A DNA stretch of 64,000 bases from Lentzea tibetensis (GTDB lineage Bacteria; Actinomycetota; Actinomycetes; Mycobacteriales; Pseudonocardiaceae). Below are positions 42,183 through 50,110 of the stretch, piece after piece. A model generated the notes under the pieces. The model worked only from the letters and a program-made list of their open reading frames with translations. It was not told the origin of the DNA and did no database searches. A program made the position numbers and the translations under genes. Where the stretch lies: positions 62,001-126,000 of the forward strand of contig NZ_VOBR01000022.1 in assembly GCF_007845675.1 (NCBI RefSeq), in the 5' to 3' direction. The stretch's first letter is position 1. Each line of letters begins with the position of its first letter.

Positions 42183-42926
42183 ATGACACTCTTCGCCGCC
42201 GCAGTTCTAGTGGGCACACTGCTCGTTCCCACCTCGGTCGCACCGGAGTACGTGGCACTGGGCGACTCGTACGCGTCCGGGGTGGGCGCGGGCGGGACCA
42301 AGGGCCCGTGCCGCCGCAGTGACAACGCCTACCCTGCGCTCTACGCCAAGGGCTTCCCCTCGTTCACCTTCGCCGCCTGCACCGGAGCCACGACGGCCGA
42401 CGTCGTCGGCACCCAGTCGAATAGCCTCACCCCGGCCACGACGCTCGTCACGGTCACCGCCGGCGGCAACGACCTCGGCTTCGTCGACGTCATGACCACC
42501 TGCACGCTCAGCGGTGACAAGTCGTGCGTCAAGCGCGTCAAGCGCGCCGAGACCTACATCCACGCGGAGCTCCCGAAGGCGCTCGACGCGACCTACGCGA
42601 AGATCAAGCAGCTGGCGCCGAACGCCCGGCTGGTCGTCGTCGGCTACCCGAGGCTGTTCGAGCCGAGCACCGACTGCCGCGCGCTGAGCCCGGCCAAGCG
42701 CACCGCCGTCAACGCCGCCGCGGACGTGCTGAACGACGCCACCGCCAAGGCCGCGGCCAACGCGGGTGCCACCTACGTCGACGTCCGCGCGAAGTTCTCC
42801 GGCCACGGCGTCTGTTCGGCCAGCCCGTGGATCAACGGCCTCGTCAGCCCGACGTCCCACTCCTACCACCCGAACAAGGCGGGGCAGCAGGGCTACTGGC
42901 AGGCCTTGACGGCGGCGGCTCCGTAA
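42183..42926 (+). CDS. secreted SGNH hydrolase (lipase/esterase)
   Basis: 247 residues from the ATG at 42183. A short signal peptide (LFAAAVLVGTLLVPTSVA) is followed by the SGNH blocks: VALGDSYASGVGAG (catalytic Ser), ACTGATTADV, VTAGGNDLGF (Gly and Asn of the oxyanion hole), and the His block SPTSHSYHPNKAGQQGYW. Six cysteines match the three-disulfide Streptomyces SGNH lipases. It should cleave ester bonds outside the cell. The stop lies within the ArsR operator, so readthrough transcription may affect the next operon. Confidence 0.9.
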   Translation: MTLFAAAVLVGTLLVPTSVAPEYVALGDSYASGVGAGGTKGPCRRSDNAYPALYAKGFPSFTFAACTGATTADVVGTQSNSLTPATTLVTVTAGGNDLGFVDVMTTCTLSGDKSCVKRVKRAETYIHAELPKALDATYAKIKQLAPNARLVVVGYPRLFEPSTDCRALSPAKRTAVNAAADVLNDATAKAAANAGATYVDVRAKFSGHGVCSASPWINGLVSPTSHSYHPNKAGQQGYWQALTAAAP

Positions 42927-42938
42927 GTTCACACTTAC
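42923..42938. promoter_or_regulatory. inverted repeat, likely ArsR-type operator
   Basis: GTAAGT-TCAC-ACTTAC is a perfect 6-bp-arm inverted repeat, 5 nt before the GTG of the ArsR-family gene and overlapping the stop of the SGNH gene. It is well placed for autoregulation of a short-leader mRNA. Confidence 0.6.
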
Positions 42939-42943
42939 CGTTC

Positions 42944-43249
42944 GTGGAGCCTTACCAAACGGCGCTCGCCGCGCTCGGCGACCCGACCCGCAGGCTGATC
43001 TTCGAACGGCTCGCGTCGGGCCCGCTCGCGGTCGGCCAGCTGGCGGACGAGCTCCCGGTGAGCAGGCCGGCGGTGTCCCAGCACCTGAAAGTCCTCAAGG
43101 AGGCCCGCCTGGTGCGCGACCGAGCGGTCGGCACCAGGCGCCTCTACAGCGTCGACCCGGTCGGCGTGCGCGCCGTCCGGGACTACATGGACGAGCTGTG
43201 GGGACGGGCGCTGGCCAACTTCGCCCGAGTGGTCGAGGAGGAGCAGTGA
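42944..43249 (+). CDS. ArsR-family transcriptional regulator
   Basis: 101 residues from the GTG at 42944. It is a compact winged helix: YQTALAALGDPTRRLIFERL, then LADELPVSRPAVSQHLKVLK and GTRRLYSVDPVGVRAVRDY. No metal-binding cysteines are visible. This is the metal-independent branch that is typically fused or paired with SRPBCC (AHSA1) proteins. It overlaps the SRPBCC gene by 4 nt (GTGA), so the two are co-translated. Confidence 0.9.
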   Translation: MEPYQTALAALGDPTRRLIFERLASGPLAVGQLADELPVSRPAVSQHLKVLKEARLVRDRAVGTRRLYSVDPVGVRAVRDYMDELWGRALANFARVVEEEQ

Positions 43250-43719
43250 CGGAGACGTTGAGCACCGAGGTGCACCGGTCGGTGACCGTGAACGCCACGC
43301 AGGAGCGCGCGTTCGACGTGTTCACCGGCAAGTGGCTGTCCTGGTGGCCGCTCGAACACCACATCGGCGCGACGGAGCTCGCGGACGTCGTGGTCGAGCC
43401 GGTCACCGGCGGCCGCTGGTACGAGGTCGGCACCGACGGCACCGAGTGCGACTGGGGTGCCGTGCTGGCGTGGGAGCCGCACGGCCGCATCGTGCTGTCG
43501 TGGCACCTCAACGGCGACTGGGAGTACGACCCCGATCCCGCGCACGCCAGCGAGGTCGAGGTGAGGTTCGTCGCCGAGACGCCGGACCGCACGCGCGTCG
43601 AGCTGGTGCACCGCAACTTCGAACGTCACGCGCACAAGCCGGACCAGGTGCGCGGCGGTGTCGGCGGCGAGGGCGGCTGGGGCACGATCCTCACCGGCTA
43701 CGCGGCGGCCTTCGTCTGA
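43246..43719 (+). CDS. SRPBCC (AHSA1-like) domain protein
   Basis: 157 residues from the GTG at 43246 (GTGA overlap with the arsR-type stop). The fold is helix-grip: VHRSVTVNATQERAFDVFTG, then WWPLEHHIG, GGRWYEVGTDGTECDWGAVL, RIVLSWHLNGDWEYDP and EVRFVAETPDRTRVELVHR. Such proteins bind hydrophobic small molecules. Paired with an ArsR regulator, it may sense or bind the inducer. Ligand unknown. Confidence 0.88.
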   Translation: MTETLSTEVHRSVTVNATQERAFDVFTGKWLSWWPLEHHIGATELADVVVEPVTGGRWYEVGTDGTECDWGAVLAWEPHGRIVLSWHLNGDWEYDPDPAHASEVEVRFVAETPDRTRVELVHRNFERHAHKPDQVRGGVGGEGGWGTILTGYAAAFV

Positions 43720-43771
43720 GCCGGGCGGAATTGGGTCGGCTCGGCGGGCCTGGGCGTGTGATCATGCGGGC

Positions 43772-44545
43772 GTGACAGGACTGCGCAGGATCACGGCCAC
43801 GAGGTACGTGACGCCGTTCCGCGAGGGCGGGTCGTTGCCCGGACTCATCGAGGCCGACGACCTCGGCATGTACGTGCTGAAGTTCCGCGGTGCGGGCCAG
43901 GGCGTGAAGGCGCTCGTCGCCGAGATCATCGTCGGCGAGCTGGCCCGCCGCCTCGGCTTCCGCGTTCCGGAGATCGTCCTCGTCGAGCTCGACCCCGAGC
44001 TGGCCAGGTCCGAACCCGACCAGGAGGTCCAGGAGCTGATCCGGGCCAGCGGCGGGCTCAACCTCGGCATCGACTACCTGCCCGGCAGCTTCGACTTCAA
44101 CCCGATCGTGCGCGACCCCGGCACCGAGCTCGCCACGAAGACGCTGTGGCTGGACGCGTTGACGCTCAACGTCGACCGCAGCTGGCGCAACCCGAACATG
44201 CTGCTGTGGCACCGCGAACCGTGGCTCATCGACCACGGCGCCGCGTTGTACTTCCACCACTCGTGGAGCCCGGACCGTCCGGCCACCAAGGACTTCCGCT
44301 TCGACGCCGCCGACCACACCATGCTGCCCAACGCCGCGAAGCTGTCCGAAGTGGACGCTGAGCTGGCCGCCGCCATCACGCCGGAGCTGATCACCGAGGT
44401 GCTCGCGCTGATCCCGGACGAGTGGCTGGCGCCGGACGGCGAGCCGGTGGAGGTCCGTGCCCGGTACGCGGAGTTCTTCGCCTATCGTCTTGCGCACCGC
44501 GAGTGGGTCGAGGCTGTGGAGGCCGTGCGTGTCGCACGTGTTTGA
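43772..44545 (+). CDS. HipA-like kinase family protein
   Basis: 257 residues from the GTG at 43772. It matches the stand-alone 'HipA family kinase' group: YVTPFREGGSLPGLIEADD, YVLKFRGAGQGVKALVAEII (nucleotide Lys in VLKFRG), LTLNVDRSWRNPNMLLWHRE (catalytic loop) and WLIDHGAALYFHH (metal Asp). It lacks the N-terminal HipA lobe of the persistence toxin. It overlaps the DUF3037 gene by 17 nt. The conserved pairing suggests a joint function, possibly phosphorylation of a protein target; the target is unknown. Confidence 0.82.
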   Translation: MTGLRRITATRYVTPFREGGSLPGLIEADDLGMYVLKFRGAGQGVKALVAEIIVGELARRLGFRVPEIVLVELDPELARSEPDQEVQELIRASGGLNLGIDYLPGSFDFNPIVRDPGTELATKTLWLDALTLNVDRSWRNPNMLLWHREPWLIDHGAALYFHHSWSPDRPATKDFRFDAADHTMLPNAAKLSEVDAELAAAITPELITEVLALIPDEWLAPDGEPVEVRARYAEFFAYRLAHREWVEAVEAVRVARV

Positions 44546-44915
44546 GTACGCGCTGCTGCGTGCCGTGCCGCGTCAGGAGCGCGGCGAGTTCATGAACGTC
44601 GGCGTCATCGTCTACTGCCCGAGCCTGGACTACCTGTGTGCCAGGACCCATGTGGACGGTGATCGACTGCTCGCGCTCGACCCGGCTTTCGACGTGGAAT
44701 TGCTCGAATCGAGCTTGAGCCAGCTCACATTCGCGTGTGCCGGGAGCACCGAGGCCGGGCCGGTATCGAAGACCACGCTGGGACAGCGTTTTCGCTGGTT
44801 GACGGCACCGCGCAGCACCACGATCCAGACCTCTCCGACGCACACCGGACTGACCGATGACCCGGAGCGGGAACTGAACCGCCTCCACCGCACGCTCGTC
44901 CTACTCGACAGGTAG
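44529..44915 (+). CDS. DUF3037 protein paired with HipA-like kinase
   Basis: 128 residues from the GTG at 44529, within the end of the HipA-like gene. It begins SHVFEYALLRAVPRQERGEF, then MNVGVIVYCPSLDYL and the C-terminal GLTDDPERELNRLHRTLV, matching DUF3037. No signal peptide or catalytic motif is visible. The family is often encoded directly after a HipA-like kinase and could be its regulator or substrate. Confidence 0.83.
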   Translation: MSHVFEYALLRAVPRQERGEFMNVGVIVYCPSLDYLCARTHVDGDRLLALDPAFDVELLESSLSQLTFACAGSTEAGPVSKTTLGQRFRWLTAPRSTTIQTSPTHTGLTDDPERELNRLHRTLVLLDR

Positions 44916-44991
44916 GTTCGCAACCTCCAGGCCGTCACCACGTCTGTAGGTGCAAGTCGAAGATGACGATCGAGATCGGGGTTGGCGAGAT

Positions 44992-46005
44992 ATGAGCGCT
45001 GGGTACCACCACGGTTACCAGCAACAACAGCGGCGCCCGATGCCGCCCGCGCGACGCAAGAAGCGCAGGCCGGGCCGTGTGATCCTGGTGCTGCTGCTGG
45101 TGTTGCTCGTGGGCGCGGGCGCGATGTGGCTCTACGTCGACTCCTCGCTGCGCAGAATCGACGCGCTCACCGAGTACGAGGGCCGTCCGGCCGACACCCC
45201 CGGCACGACGTGGTTGCTGGTGGGTTCGGACGCGCGCGACGACCTGACGCAGGAGCAGAAGGACGCGCTGGCCACCGGTGACGCCGCAGGGCGCCGCACG
45301 GACACCATCATGATGATGCACGTGCCGGACAACGGTGACGCGAAGCCGACGCTGCTGAGCATCCCGCGCGACTCGCTGGTGTCGATTCCGGGCAACGGCC
45401 GCAACAAGATCAACGCGGCGTTCGCGTTCGGCGGGCCGCAGCTGCTCGTGCAGACCGTCGAGGGCGCGACCGGCGTGCGCGTCGACCACTACATGGAGAT
45501 CGGCTTCGGCGGGTTCGCGGGCATCGTGGACGCCGTCGGCGGCGTCGACATGTGCCTCGACGAGCCCATCAAGGACCCGCTCGCCGGCATCGACCTGCCC
45601 GCGGGCTGCCAGGAGCTCGACGGTGCGCAGGCGCTCGGCTTCGTCCGGACCCGCGCGTTCGCGACGGCCGACCTGCAGCGCGTGCAGAACCAGCGCAAGT
45701 TCCTCGGCGCGCTGTCCGAGAAGGTCAAGAGCCCGGCCACGCTGCTCAACCCGTTCCGGGGCGTGCCGCTGATGTTCGCGGCCACCGACTCGGTGTCCGT
45801 CGGCCAGGACGACCACCTGCACCACCTGGTGTCGATGGGCCTCAACATGAGCGACGCCGTCAACGGCACCGTGCCCGTCGGCGGCACCCCGACGCTCCCC
45901 GGTGTCGGCTCGGTCGTCCAGTGGGACAAGGAGAAGGCGTCCGCGTTGTTCGACGCCATCGCCAAGGACCAGCCCGTGCCCGCGGAGCTGCTGGTAGCGA
46001 AGTAA
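44992..46005 (+). CDS. LCP (LytR-CpsA-Psr) family cell-wall ligase
   Basis: 337 residues from the ATG at 44992. A basic cytoplasmic N-terminus (PPARRKKRRPGR) precedes one membrane span (VILVLLLVLLVGAGAMWLYV). The extracellular LCP domain has TTWLLVGSDARDDLT, GRRTDTIMMMHV, LLSIPRDSLVSIPGNG, KINAAFAFGGP, YMEIGFGGFAGIVDAVGGVD and FVRTRAFATADLQRVQNQR. These include the Arg and Asp residues that bind polyprenyl pyrophosphate. It joins secondary wall polymers to peptidoglycan (or arabinogalactan to peptidoglycan in mycolic relatives). Tail-to-tail with a tiny minus-strand gene. Confidence 0.93.
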   Translation: MSAGYHHGYQQQQRRPMPPARRKKRRPGRVILVLLLVLLVGAGAMWLYVDSSLRRIDALTEYEGRPADTPGTTWLLVGSDARDDLTQEQKDALATGDAAGRRTDTIMMMHVPDNGDAKPTLLSIPRDSLVSIPGNGRNKINAAFAFGGPQLLVQTVEGATGVRVDHYMEIGFGGFAGIVDAVGGVDMCLDEPIKDPLAGIDLPAGCQELDGAQALGFVRTRAFATADLQRVQNQRKFLGALSEKVKSPATLLNPFRGVPLMFAATDSVSVGQDDHLHHLVSMGLNMSDAVNGTVPVGGTPTLPGVGSVVQWDKEKASALFDAIAKDQPVPAELLVAK

Positions 46006-46113
46006 CTAGTCGGACGCGGGCGCCGCTGCGGCGTCCGCGGAGGCGACACCGGCCTCCTGTGCGATCTCTTCGAGCTCGCGCAGGAGGTCGTCGTATATCG
46101 GCGTCAGTGACAT
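46006..46113 (-). CDS. possible 35-residue peptide
   Basis: ATG at 46113 with AGAGGGGGAG about 8 nt upstream, ending at the TAG at 46006, directly abutting the LCP stop. The sequence starts MSLTPIYDDLLRELEEIAQ, an acidic amphipathic helix, and ends in Ala/Ser/Asp. No cysteine or membrane segment. I recognise no family. The strong ribosome site and sensible amino-acid content favour a real gene. A RiPP-like leader peptide or a small regulatory protein are both possible. Confidence 0.5.
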   Translation of the reverse strand: MSLTPIYDDLLRELEEIAQEAGVASADAAAAPASD

Positions 46114-46210
46114 CGGGTAACTCCCCCTCTGAAGATCTTCCCCCGTTCAGGTGACGGAGCGTACTCCTCATTACCCCTCTCGATCTCTGGTTAATCACCC
46201 ACAACTGTGT

Positions 46211-46287
46211 CTGTCGGCTAACTGTCGGCTAAACACATGTGGTCAGGGCGGGGTGTGTGGGCGCGACACATGTCCACGCTGTGTCGC
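46211..46287. promoter_or_regulatory. repeat sites upstream of 3-hydroxybutyrate dehydrogenase gene
   Basis: CTGTCGGCTAA occurs twice in tandem (46211-46221 and 46222-46232). Further on, GCGACACA (46263-46270) and TGTGTCGC (46280-46287) form an inverted repeat with a 9-bp centre, 20 nt before the dehydrogenase start. These are candidate binding sites for the GAF/PucR regulator encoded at the end of the same operon. Confidence 0.5.
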
Positions 46288-46306
46288 TTCTCCTAGCGTT
46301 GACACC

Positions 46307-47044
46307 ATGACGAGTGTCACAGGTCACACCGCGCTGGTCACCGGAGCCGCCAGCGGCATCGGGCTGGCCACCGCCCGCGCGCTCGCCGCGGCGGGCGCCA
46401 AGGTGCACGTCGTCGATCTCAACGGGGACGCGGCCCGGCAGGTCGCGCACGAGATCGGCGGTACGGCGCACGTCGCCGACCTGGCCGCGTTCACGGTCGC
46501 GGACCTGCCGTCCGAGGTCGACATCCTGGTCAACAACGCGGGCATGCAGCACGTGGCACCGATCCACGAGTTCCCGCCCGAGGTCTTCTTCCGGATGCAG
46601 CAGGTCATGGTGACCGCCGCGTTCGTGCTGACCAGGCACTGCCTGCCGCACATGTACGAGCGCGGCTGGGGCCGCCTGATCCACATCTCGAGCGTGCACG
46701 GCCTGCGCGCCAGCGCCTACAAGTCCGCCTACACCGCGGCGAAGCACGCGATCGAGGGCTTCAGCAAGGTCGCCGCGCTGGAGGGCGCGCCGCACGGCGT
46801 GACGTCCAACTGCGTCGCGCCCGGCTACGTGCGCACCCCGCTGGTGGAGAACCAGGTGGCGTCCCAGGCGCGCCTGCACGGCCTCGCGGAGGAGGACGTG
46901 GTCGGCGAGATCTTCCTGCAGCGGACCGCGATCAAGCGGCTCATCGAGCCGGCCGAGGTCGCGTCCGCCGTGCTCTGGCTGTGCGACGCCGGTTTCGTGA
47001 CCGGCACGTCGCTCTCGATCGACGGCGGCTGGACCGCCCAGTAA
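46307..47044 (+). CDS. 3-hydroxybutyrate dehydrogenase (SDR)
   Basis: 245 residues from the ATG at 46307. Classical short-chain dehydrogenase: TALVTGAASGIGLATA (NAD site), ILVNNAGMQHVAP, HISSVHGLRAS, catalytic SAYTAAKHA (Tyr and Lys). The substrate-side pattern NQVASQARLHGLAEEDVV, then QRTAIKRLIEPAEVAS is typical of D-3-hydroxybutyrate dehydrogenases. It interconverts 3-hydroxybutyrate and acetoacetate. It is first in an operon with an MHS transporter, 25 nt downstream, and a PucR-type regulator, giving import, oxidation and control of a hydroxy-acid. Confidence 0.92.
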   Translation: MTSVTGHTALVTGAASGIGLATARALAAAGAKVHVVDLNGDAARQVAHEIGGTAHVADLAAFTVADLPSEVDILVNNAGMQHVAPIHEFPPEVFFRMQQVMVTAAFVLTRHCLPHMYERGWGRLIHISSVHGLRASAYKSAYTAAKHAIEGFSKVAALEGAPHGVTSNCVAPGYVRTPLVENQVASQARLHGLAEEDVVGEIFLQRTAIKRLIEPAEVASAVLWLCDAGFVTGTSLSIDGGWTAQ

Positions 47045-47069
47045 CCCTGCAACTGCCGAGGAGGAGTCG

Positions 47070-48377
47070 ATGGCATCGATCAAGAAGATCGTCGGCGCAT
47101 CAATGATTGGCACGACCGTCGAGTGGTACGACTTCTTCCTCTACGGCTCGGCCGCCGCACTGGTGTTCAACAAGCTGTTCTTCCCCACCGCGGACCCCTT
47201 GAACGGCACGCTGCTCGCGTTCACGACGTACGCGATCGGCTTCCTCGCCCGCCCGCTCGGCGGACTGGTGTTCGGGCACTTCGGCGACCGGCTCGGCCGC
47301 AAGAAGCTGCTCGTGCTGAGCCTGCTGCTCATGGGTGTCGCGACGTTCGCGATGGGCCTGCTGCCGACGTACGCGACGATCGGCGTCGGCGCACCGCTGC
47401 TGCTGACGTTCCTGCGTCTCGTGCAGGGTTTCGCGCTCGGCGGCGAGTGGGGCGGCGCGGTGCTCATCGTGTCCGAGCACGGTGACGCGAGCAGGCGCGG
47501 GTTCTGGGCGTCGTGGCCGCAGGCCGGTGTGCCCATGGGGAACCTGCTGGCCACCGCGGTGCTCGCGATCCTCGCCGCGGTGCAGACCGACGAGGCGTTC
47601 CTGTCCTGGGGCTGGCGCATCCCGTTCCTGCTGTCCGGCGTGCTCGTCGGCATCGGGCTGTGGATCAGGCTGTCCATCGCCGAGTCGCCGATCTTCCTGG
47701 CCGCGCAGGAGAAGGCGCTCGCGGAGAAGCGCGGCACCGAGAAGGCGCCGATCATCGACGTCCTGCGCCACCACCGGCGTGAGCTGTTGATCGCGATGGG
47801 CGCTCGGCTGGCGGAGAACGTCACCTACTACGTGATCACCGCGTTCATCCTGGTGTACATCACGACCACGCTGGGGCTCTCGCGTTCGGTCGGGCTCAAC
47901 GCCGTGCTGATCGCCTCCGCCGTGCACCTGGTGGCGATCCCCAGCTGGGGCGCGCTGTCCGACCGGCTCGGCCGCCGCACGGTCTACCTGTTCGGCGCGG
48001 TCGGCACCGGACTCTGGACGTTCGTGTTCTTCATCCTGCTGGACACCAAGAACTTCGCGCTCATCACGCTCGCGGCCACGGTCGGGCTCGTGCTGCACGG
48101 CGCGATGTACGGGCCGCAGGCCGCGTTCTTCTCCGAGCTGTTCGGGACGAGGGTCCGGTACTCGGGCGCGTCCGTCGGCTACCAGCTCGCGTCGATCGTG
48201 GCGGGTGCGCTGGCGCCGTTGATCGCGACCTGGTTGCTGAAGGAGTACGGCAGCACGACACCGGTGTCGCTGTACGTCGCGGGCATGTCGGTGCTGACGA
48301 CGATCGCCGTGCTGGCCTCCCGGGAGACCCGCGGGACTGACCTCGAACGAGAGGAACGTGTCAGCATGTCGGGATGA
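47070..48377 (+). CDS. MHS-family (MFS) metabolite:proton symporter
   Basis: 435 residues from the ATG at 47070 after GAGGAG. Twelve membrane helices. Family motifs are GTTVEWYDFFLYGSAAALVF, GHFGDRLGRKKLLVLSLLLM, LRLVQGFALGGEWGGAVLI and GALSDRLGRRTVYLFG. This is the metabolite:H+ symporter branch (ShiA, ProP, KgtP relatives). Given the 3-hydroxybutyrate dehydrogenase upstream, uptake of 3-hydroxybutyrate or acetoacetate is likely. Its stop overlaps the regulator start (ATGA), so the three genes are one unit. Confidence 0.92.
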   Translation: MASIKKIVGASMIGTTVEWYDFFLYGSAAALVFNKLFFPTADPLNGTLLAFTTYAIGFLARPLGGLVFGHFGDRLGRKKLLVLSLLLMGVATFAMGLLPTYATIGVGAPLLLTFLRLVQGFALGGEWGGAVLIVSEHGDASRRGFWASWPQAGVPMGNLLATAVLAILAAVQTDEAFLSWGWRIPFLLSGVLVGIGLWIRLSIAESPIFLAAQEKALAEKRGTEKAPIIDVLRHHRRELLIAMGARLAENVTYYVITAFILVYITTTLGLSRSVGLNAVLIASAVHLVAIPSWGALSDRLGRRTVYLFGAVGTGLWTFVFFILLDTKNFALITLAATVGLVLHGAMYGPQAAFFSELFGTRVRYSGASVGYQLASIVAGALAPLIATWLLKEYGSTTPVSLYVAGMSVLTTIAVLASRETRGTDLEREERVSMSG

Positions 48378-49975
48378 CGCGGCGACGTGAGGCCGAGTTG
48401 GCGGCGCTGTTCGAGACCGCATCCGAGCTGGCCGGGATGCGGGACCCGGAGGCGGTGCTGCACTCGATCGTGCGCCGGGCCCGTTCGCTGCTGAACGCGG
48501 ACGTCGCGTACCTGACGATGAACGACCCCGACGGCACCTACATGCGGATGACGGACGGGTCGATCTCCTCGCTGTTCCAACGGGTCCGGCTCGGGCTGGG
48601 GGAGGGGCTGGGTGGTCTGGTTGCGCAGACCGCCCAGCCCTACGCCACGTCCGACTACTTCGCCGACGCGCGGTTCAAGCACACCAACCCCATCGACTCG
48701 TCGGTGCGCGAGGAGGGGCTGGTCGCGATCCTCGGCGTGCCGCTGAAGCTGGGCGAGCGGGTCATCGGCGTGCTGTACGCGGCGGACCGGACGACCCGCG
48801 AGTTCCCGCCCGAGGAAGTCGCGCTGCTGTCATCGCTCGCCGACCACGCCGCCATCGCGATCGACACCGCGTCGCTGTTCGAGACGATCCGCTCGCACAA
48901 CCTGGCCATGCGCCGGGCCGAGGAGGCGCACGACCGGCTCACCGACCTGGTGCTGCGCGGCGGCGACGCGTCGTCCGTCGCGGCGGCGGCGGCCGAGCTG
49001 CTCGGCGGCGGGATCGCCGTGCACGACGAGGAAGGCGTCGAGCTCGCGCGCGTCGGCATGCCGGAGGGCGCGCCGCCCAACGCGGCCGTGCTGAGGTCGC
49101 GCACGACCGGGCGCGCGGTGCCGTACGACGGCTCGTGGGTGTGCGCGGTGCTCGCCGGGCGCGAGCTGCTGGGCACGCTGACCCTCGCGCGGCCGGACCT
49201 CGACGACGCCGACCGGAGGCTGTTCGAACGGGCGAGCGTCGTGACCGCACTGCTGTTGTTGTTGCGCCGCACCGTCGCCGAGGCCGAGAACAAGGTGCGC
49301 GGCGAGCTGATCACCGACATCCTGCACGCGCGCGACCCGCTCGGTCTGATCGCCCGCGCCCGCCGCATCGGGGTCGAGCTGACCGACGAGCACGTCGTCC
49401 TGGTGACCGACGGATCACTCGCCGCCGCAACGCACTTCGCGTCCGCGCACCGCGGGCTGGCCGGCGTGTGGGGGACCGATGTGGTGCTGGTCGTGCCGGG
49501 CACCTCGGCGACCGCCGTCGTGGACACGGCCGCCGCGGCGCTCGGCGCGACCGTCGGCGGAGCTGGCCCGGTGCTCGGGCCGGGCGCGGTGGCGACGGCG
49601 TTCGACGAGGCCCGGCGCTGCCTGCGCGCGTTGCTGGTGCTGGGCAGGGAGAAGAGCGGCGCGGTGATGACCGACCTCGGCTTCGTCGGCGTGCTGCTCG
49701 GCGACCGGGCCGACGTGACCGGGTACGTGCGGTCGGTGCTGGGGCCGCTGCTCGACTACGACGTGCGGCGCGGGACGGAGCTCGTGCACACGCTGCAGGT
49801 GTACTTCGCCAGCGGTACGAACCTCACGCGTGCCAAGGACTCGCTGCACGTGCACGTCAACACCGTGGTGCAGCGACTCGACCGGGTCGCGTCGTTGCTC
49901 GGGGAGGACTGGCAGTCTCCTGAGCGGCTGCTGGAGGTGCAGCTCGCCTTGCGGTTGTTGAGGGTCCTGGGTTGA
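48374..49975 (+). CDS. GAF/PucR-type transcriptional regulator
   Basis: 533 residues from the ATG at 48374 (ATGA overlap). The N-terminal GAF domain (~10-185) has LLNADVAYLTMNDPDGTYM and LVAILGVPLKLGERVIGVLY. A central region and the PucR C-terminal helix-turn-helix follow (LVHTLQVYFASGTNLTRAKD, then LHVHVNTVVQRLDRVASLLG). The GAF domain should sense a small molecule, likely the substrate of the operon. A decayed tandem copy of the last ~45 codons lies just downstream. Confidence 0.9.
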   Translation: MTRRREAELAALFETASELAGMRDPEAVLHSIVRRARSLLNADVAYLTMNDPDGTYMRMTDGSISSLFQRVRLGLGEGLGGLVAQTAQPYATSDYFADARFKHTNPIDSSVREEGLVAILGVPLKLGERVIGVLYAADRTTREFPPEEVALLSSLADHAAIAIDTASLFETIRSHNLAMRRAEEAHDRLTDLVLRGGDASSVAAAAAELLGGGIAVHDEEGVELARVGMPEGAPPNAAVLRSRTTGRAVPYDGSWVCAVLAGRELLGTLTLARPDLDDADRRLFERASVVTALLLLLRRTVAEAENKVRGELITDILHARDPLGLIARARRIGVELTDEHVVLVTDGSLAAATHFASAHRGLAGVWGTDVVLVVPGTSATAVVDTAAAALGATVGGAGPVLGPGAVATAFDEARRCLRALLVLGREKSGAVMTDLGFVGVLLGDRADVTGYVRSVLGPLLDYDVRRGTELVHTLQVYFASGTNLTRAKDSLHVHVNTVVQRLDRVASLLGEDWQSPERLLEVQLALRLLRVLG

Positions 49976-50110
49976 GACCGCTGGCCGCCGGTCAGCATCG
50001 TGGTGCGGCGGCTCGTCCGCGTCGCGTCGTTGCTCGGGGAGGGCTGGCCGTTCCGCGAGCGCCCACGGGCAGAGCGACCGGCGCCGCGTCCGCTGGAGGT
50101 TCGGGGCTGA
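49976..50110 (+). pseudogene. decayed tandem copy of the PucR regulator tail
   Basis: 135 nt starting right after the regulator's stop repeat its last 135 nt in the same frame and end in a matching stop. VVRRLVRVASLLGEGW corresponds to VVQRLDRVASLLGEDW, and the stops at 49975 and 50110 are 135 nt apart. The middle is diverged. It is antisense to the last ~38 codons of eccB, so eccB now ends inside the duplicated segment. Confidence 0.75.

Noticed and set aside
44457-44528. upstream ATG start for the DUF3037 gene
   Set aside because: The residues encoded before 44529 do not resemble the family, whose conserved start is SHVFEYALLRAVP.
46307-49975. hydroxybutyrate operon as part of the choline pathway
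   Set aside because: It has its own transporter and regulator and is separated from the choline genes by eccB. No enzyme link is visible.
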